From NCBI GenBank assembly GCA_016281815.1, contig JAEEJK010000104.1:62001-126000 (forward strand): a stretch of DNA of 64,000 bases. Reading direction: 5' to 3'. The translations under genes were made by a program, and so were the position numbers. Numbering within the stretch: position 1 is the first letter of the stretch; each line of letters opens with the position of its first letter. Positions 60,273 through 64,000 of the stretch are shown here, piece after piece. Under the pieces are notes generated by a model that was not told the DNA's origin, searched no databases, and saw only the letters and a list, made by a program, of their open reading frames with translations. This DNA comes from Prevotella sp. (GTDB lineage Bacteria; Bacteroidota; Bacteroidia; Bacteroidales; Bacteroidaceae).

Positions 60273-61685
60273 CTAGTCTTTGAGTCTGAATGATCTCTCA
60301 ATAGTTTGAATAAGCGCGGTAAATTCCTTCTCGGCCTTCATTCGCTGCTCCACTTTTTCGCAACTGTGCAGCACAGTGGAGTGGTCGCGTCCTGCGATGA
60401 GTTGTCCGATTCTGGATGCCGGCATCTTCGTGTGTTTTTGGGCTAGATACATTGAGACTTGTCTTGCGACGACTAAGTTACGTTTCCTACTTTTGCCTCC
60501 CACCTCCTCGGGAGAGACATTGAATTGGTTGCAAACCGTGTTGACAATCTCATCGACTGTGAGCGGTTTGTTGTCGACCTTGACTGAGCGCTTGAGCACG
60601 GATGTGGCGAGCGCCATGTCAATAGGTCTGCCATATACCACCGAGTAAGCCATGAGTGAGTTAACCACACCTTCCAGGTCTCTCACGCTTCCGTTGGCAT
60701 TCTCGGCGATATAGAGGATCACATCCTCTGGGATATCAAGACCATCTTTCCTGATCTTTGCATGGAGGATATCGACACAGAGTTGTGTGTCGGGTTTCTC
60801 CAGTTCTGCGATAAGTCCGCAACTGAACCTTGTGAGCAGTCTGTCGTTCATCCCCTGGAGGTCCACCGGCGGGCGGTCGCATGCCAGAATGATACGCTTC
60901 CCGTTGCGGAACAGGTGGTCGAAGATATGGAAGAAGGTGTTCTGTGTCTTAGCAGAGGTCATCCATTCCTGAATATCATCAACAATCAGCACATCGATGG
61001 TCTGATAGAAATTGATGAAGTCATTGATGGTACTGTGTATGATAGCATTGGTATACTGCACCTGAAACAGTCTGGCGCTGACATAGAGCACCCGTCTTTG
61101 CTGATAATTCTTTTTGATGCGCAGTCCTATGGCATTAATAAGGTGGGTCTTTCCACAGCCCGAAGGTCCGTAGATGAACATCGGGTTGAACATGGTGGTA
61201 GCCGGCTGCTCAGCGATGGTCAGTCCCACCGCCCTTGGCAGTTTGTTGCTGGCCCCCTCGATGAAGTTGTCAAAGGTCTGCTGTGGGTTGAGTTGTGAGT
61301 CGATTTCCTGTGGTTTTGCCGCATCGAGAACCGAATATGACTGATTGGCCTTGGTGCTGGGCACAGGTTTCTCCATCACCTCCTGAGTGTTGTCAGACTG
61401 CACCACCATTGCCTTATTATTGGTCTTGTCGGTGATGATGCGGTATTCGAGTTTCACCCCACTTCCGAACACCCTCTTGAGAACCTTGCTGATCAAGTCC
61501 ACAAAGTTCCCCTCCAGGTACTCATACACGAATGGGCTGGGTACCTGCACCAAGACAGTCATTCGAGCCGGGAAATACGACTCGAAGACAATTGGCTCGA
61601 ACCATGTTTTGAATTGCTGCTCCGTGACATTTGCCTTGATAATTTGGAGGCACTTTTCCCAGAGGAGCGTTGGACTTTGTTTCAT
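60273..61685 (-). CDS. dnaA: chromosomal replication initiator protein DnaA
   Basis: A 470-residue AAA+ initiator. The domain I start is LLWEKCLQIIKANVTEQQFK. The linker is Ser/Gln/Asn-rich. The Walker A motif is MFIYGPSGCGKTHLINAIG (residues ~170-190), Walker B IDVLIVDDIQEWM. The C-terminal domain IV has the DnaA signature GRDHSTVLHSCEKVEQ. Length and order are standard. The promoter region is in the 430-bp AT-rich gap upstream. No exact consensus DnaA box was found there by eye. Confidence 0.97.
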   Translation of the reverse strand: MKQSPTLLWEKCLQIIKANVTEQQFKTWFEPIVFESYFPARMTVLVQVPSPFVYEYLEGNFVDLISKVLKRVFGSGVKLEYRIITDKTNNKAMVVQSDNTQEVMEKPVPSTKANQSYSVLDAAKPQEIDSQLNPQQTFDNFIEGASNKLPRAVGLTIAEQPATTMFNPMFIYGPSGCGKTHLINAIGLRIKKNYQQRRVLYVSARLFQVQYTNAIIHSTINDFINFYQTIDVLIVDDIQEWMTSAKTQNTFFHIFDHLFRNGKRIILACDRPPVDLQGMNDRLLTRFSCGLIAELEKPDTQLCVDILHAKIRKDGLDIPEDVILYIAENANGSVRDLEGVVNSLMAYSVVYGRPIDMALATSVLKRSVKVDNKPLTVDEIVNTVCNQFNVSPEEVGGKSRKRNLVVARQVSMYLAQKHTKMPASRIGQLIAGRDHSTVLHSCEKVEQRMKAEKEFTALIQTIERSFRLKD

Positions 61686-62116
61686 TGATAATCTCGAAAA
61701 GGTTGCTAGGCGTTATTAGCCTGTGTCTTTAATTCGAATGCAAATATCGCAATAATTTTCGTGAAAAAAAAATGTGAGTTTTACTTGCATTTTAACCATG
61801 CGTTGTAAAATACTATAGAATGGTCACTTACATTATTTCGCTCTAAAGTGATTTTTTCTTTACATTTGCATTTTTGCAAGTGATTGATTTTTTGCTATTT
61901 AAATAAAAAGAACTTCATTTGCGATTTTTGCAAATGAAGTTCTTGAAAAATATCATAAATACCTTATCATTAATGTTTTGTAAAATTTAGATAAAGTAAA
62001 TTATAAAGTAATTATTATTTAGAACTATTCTATTTTAACCAATTATTGAACCTAATTTGTATACAATCAAATGTTAACACGTTTTAAGGTTCTGAGACTA
62101 TGGTCATTCAGTATTT
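61686..62116. other. AT-rich intergenic region upstream of dnaA
   Basis: 431 bp with long A and T runs. It contains the dnaA control region (a near-match -7 element, GATATTTG, on the minus strand near 61745) and one perfect hairpin at 61908. I find no ORF. I searched for TTATCCACA-type boxes on both strands and found none exact, so replication-origin status is unproven. Confidence 0.5.
61908..61944 (-). terminator. terminator for the MCE/amidase operon
   Basis: Perfect 15-bp stem (aagaacttcatttgc / gcaaatgaagttctt) with a 7-nt loop. On the minus strand it is followed by TTTTATTT. It lies 170 bp beyond the end of the MCE gene, before dnaA. Confidence 0.75.
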
Positions 62117-63040
62117 TCACTTATCTTTCTTCCCGAATACGGAGAAGTGCACATACCTCTTGGGATGGGATTTGAAGTCGATGAGCAAGGAGTCGGCATG
62201 TGCCATGGTTGCGTTGAGATTGTCATAGAACGATCTGTCGCGCATGAGCAAGCCGAGTGACCCTTTGCCCTGGTTGAGTTCGTTGGTGAAGGCTTTGAGA
62301 TTATTGAGAGTCTGGCTAAGTTCGTTGAGAGATTTCTCCAGATCCAGTTTGGAGAGGTTCTCTGTGACCGCGACCGTATTCCCCATGGCCTGTGAAGCCT
62401 GGTTGAGCACTCCGTCTGCTTTTCCTACGAGTCCGGGCATTTCCTTATTGAGGCCAGCCATGAGTGTATTGATTTGATTGGTGGTGTTGGTCAGGTCGTG
62501 CGTCACCTGTTCTGCATGATGCAAGGTATTTGGCAGAGCCGGGTCAGCCATCAAACTATTCACACTCATCAGGATGGAGTCCACTTTCGGAAGCATTTTC
62601 TCCACGACGGGTATCATTTCCTTCACTTTGCCCATGGCTCCAGCATTGAGGCTTCCATTGATGGTGTCGAGAGGCTGCATGAAGCCATCTCCCCCCTCGC
62701 CCAGAACGAGGTCCACCTGAACGTTTCCCAGCAAGTCGCTGGATATTTCCGCCAATGTCCCTTGAGGAATCTGGAGGTTTTTATTGATACCCACCTCTGC
62801 TACGATCTCTCCCCTTTTGTTGAAATCGAAGTTGATGGATTTGACAGTACCCACCTTGTATCCATCCGCCATAATGGGACAGGAAGAAGACAGTCCGTCA
62901 ATTTTGTCGAACTTCACATAATATAAGGTGTCATCTGAGAAGAGTGAGACCCCTTTAAGGAAATTCAATCCGAAGAAGAGGATCACGATGCCGATGATAG
63001 CCACGAGAGCAATTCTTATTTCCTTTGTTAAGCCTTTCAT
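62117..63040 (-). CDS. MlaD/MCE family lipid-transport protein
   Basis: A 307-residue protein with one N-terminal transmembrane helix (IRIALVAIIGIVILFFGLNFL), a single MCE domain (residues ~40-120, YYVKFDKIDGLSSSCPIMADG, VGINKNLQIPQGTLAEI, GNVQVDLVLG) and a long C-terminal helical tail (NELSQTLNNLKAFTNELNQG). Such proteins form periplasmic hexamers that carry phospholipids between membranes. Partner ABC genes (mlaE, mlaF) are not within the window. The amidase stop is 1 nt upstream, so the two are cotranscribed. Confidence 0.9.
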   Translation of the reverse strand: MKGLTKEIRIALVAIIGIVILFFGLNFLKGVSLFSDDTLYYVKFDKIDGLSSSCPIMADGYKVGTVKSINFDFNKRGEIVAEVGINKNLQIPQGTLAEISSDLLGNVQVDLVLGEGGDGFMQPLDTINGSLNAGAMGKVKEMIPVVEKMLPKVDSILMSVNSLMADPALPNTLHHAEQVTHDLTNTTNQINTLMAGLNKEMPGLVGKADGVLNQASQAMGNTVAVTENLSKLDLEKSLNELSQTLNNLKAFTNELNQGKGSLGLLMRDRSFYDNLNATMAHADSLLIDFKSHPKRYVHFSVFGKKDK

Positions 63041-63041
63041 A

Positions 63042-64000
63042 TTAGTTCTTTTTGTTTTTTAGTGTTTTAAACTCCCTGATGGCTTTTGCCAGATCAGTTT
63101 TCTCCCCATCCTTGAATGCGATGATGAAGGCTTGGGGGAATTTGGTGAGAAGTTCTTTTCTGATATTGGAAATTTCGTCAAAGTCAGGCGTTGCTCCCAC
63201 GGTGTACTTGAACATACCGTTTTCCTCATAAGAATCGATATTCTCCACCCCCTGGAAGACGCTGTTTGTCGTAGGGATCAACTGTGAGGTAGCAGCAATC
63301 TGCACTTTGAACACAGGGCCATGCAGAGGGATTTCCTCCGTGGGCTTTACGGGATCCTTTTTGGGGTCTGCTACAGGCACTTTTTTCTTTGGTTCGGCGA
63401 CAGGCTGTGCTGGCACTTCTTTCTTTGGCTCAGCGACAGGCTGTGCTGGAACTTCTTTCTTTGGTTCGGCGACAGGCTGCGCTGGTATTTCTTTCTTTGG
63501 TTCGGCGACAGGCTGTGCTGGAATTTCTTTCTTCGGCTCGGCGACAGGCTGTGCTGGAATTTCTTTCTTTGGCTCGGCGACAGGCTGTGCTGGAACTTCT
63601 TTCTTTGGTTCGGCGACAGGCTGCACGGGTTCCTTTTTAGGCTCTGCAGCGGGTCTTACAGGTTCCTTTGGGGGTTCGGAAACAATCTTATCAGTAGGTG
63701 TTGGTTTTGTGTCTTTCTTAATATCTTTTGTTGGCTCAGTCTTGGGATCAGGTGTTGTCGTCTCTTTTTTTTCAGAAACGGGCTGCACTATTTCTACCTT
63801 GCTTACAAAAGCAGGAGAAGTAGCCGGAGTATTTTGAACAGGGGGACTGGCCGTAGGCTGAGGCACCTCCACAGATGTATTGACCGGTTCAGAGGGAATT
63901 ATTCTCACCGCTCTCTGTTCTGTAAATTCAGCAGGCGCCGATGAGACTTCATCCGTGATGATCTGCTGTTCGGTGCGTTCCTCCGCATTCCTGTTGTCCA
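63042..64000 (-). CDS. C-terminal part of a SPOR-domain protein, probably N-acetylmuramoyl-L-alanine amidase (truncated by window end)
   Basis: The frame is open to the window edge, so the N-terminal domain lies outside. What remains is a Pro/Lys/Glu-rich linker with six 12-residue repeats (EPKKEVPAQPVA / EPKKEIPAQPVA), then a SPOR-like domain of ~85 residues (VFKVQIAATSQLIPTT, FKYTVGATPDFDEISNIRKE) that should bind denuded glycan. In Bacteroidetes this layout, next to an MCE gene, is typical of AmiC-like amidases; the catalytic part is not visible here. Confidence 0.7.
   Translation of the reverse strand, partial: DNRNAEERTEQQIITDEVSSAPAEFTEQRAVRIIPSEPVNTSVEVPQPTASPPVQNTPATSPAFVSKVEIVQPVSEKKETTTPDPKTEPTKDIKKDTKPTPTDKIVSEPPKEPVRPAAEPKKEPVQPVAEPKKEVPAQPVAEPKKEIPAQPVAEPKKEIPAQPVAEPKKEIPAQPVAEPKKEVPAQPVAEPKKEVPAQPVAEPKKKVPVADPKKDPVKPTEEIPLHGPVFKVQIAATSQLIPTTNSVFQGVENIDSYEENGMFKYTVGATPDFDEISNIRKELLTKFPQAFIIAFKDGEKTDLAKAIREFKTLKNKKN
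63396..63611. repeat. six 36-bp coding repeats in the amidase linker
   Basis: Six consecutive 36-bp units encoding EPKKE[VI]PAQPVA, nearly identical at DNA level, flanked by one degenerate copy on each side. All frames on the opposite strand stay open because of the repeat, which creates false ORFs there. Confidence 0.9.

Noticed and set aside
63307-63944. Long plus-strand ORFs opposite the SPOR-amidase linker
   Set aside because: They are open only because the 36-bp coding repeat keeps every frame free of stops; the minus strand has the SPOR domain and the repeat makes sense as protein only there.

Overview
The window looks like a chromosomal segment of a Bacteroidales bacterium, most likely Prevotella or a close relative (Segatella, Xylanibacter). 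The evidence is the many promoters of the Bacteroidetes type (TAnnTTTG, several with TTG about 19-20 nt upstream), the near absence of Shine-Dalgarno sites, and the family content: BspA-type leucine-rich repeats, C10 peptidase, C69 dipeptidase, DUF4886, DUF4301, DUF4861, a thiamine TonB receptor with PnuT, and an MCE protein next to a SPOR-domain amidase. No search was run. Every family name comes from reading motifs.

Layout. 1-8 kb: a lipoprotein, a secreted DUF3298-like protein, a sugar aminotransferase, an outer-membrane beta-barrel protein, GlmS, UDP-glucose dehydrogenase and RfbC. These include precursor enzymes for cell-surface polysaccharide. 8.3-25.1 kb: a visibly AT-rich variable polysaccharide locus. 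It starts at a DUF4886 lipoprotein and a patch of decayed mobile DNA (group II intron 3' end, IS1380 transposase remnant). It then carries three hexapeptide acyltransferases, a Wzy-like polymerase, a Wzx flippase, an SGNH lipoprotein, four glycosyltransferases (GT11 fucosyltransferase, GT2, GT32, GT4), a chimeric DUF4886/CapK gene and a GH29 fucosidase fused to DUF4886. 25.2-31.6 kb: a compact five-gene operon with an AlgD-like nucleotide-sugar dehydrogenase, a cytoplasmic heparinase II/III-like protein, a GT4, a plant-type galacturonokinase-like GHMP kinase and a sugar-1-phosphate nucleotidyltransferase. It reads as synthesis and salvage for a uronic-acid polysaccharide.

31.7-41.5 kb: mostly minus-strand genes: a sigma-like regulator, a small hypothetical protein, an ArnT-like GT83, an MFS transporter, a DUF4301 protein, tRNA-Ser(GGA), a fucose-isomerase-like protein and a rhodanese; a plus-strand DUF4861 protein lies among them. 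41.5-48.8 kb: a plus-strand run of C69 dipeptidase, D-Ala-D-Ala ligase, alanine racemase, DsbD-like reductase and cysteine desulfidase. 48.9-51.4 kb: a damaged C10 peptidase / BspA / dockerin gene. 51.4-59.9 kb: M23 peptidase, phenylacetate-CoA ligase with an ACT-domain protein, a GH94 phosphorylase, and a TPP riboswitch controlling a thiamine TonB receptor and PnuT. 59.9-64 kb: a candidate orphan small RNA with its own promoter and terminator, DnaA, an MCE protein and a truncated SPOR amidase.

The least ordinary points are the GalA-kinase/nucleotidyltransferase/heparinase operon, the gene-fusion and gene-debris history around 21-25 kb, the orphan RNA beside dnaA, a pair of near-identical promoters 5.2 kb apart, and heptamer-type tandem repeats that invade the 3' ends of genes.
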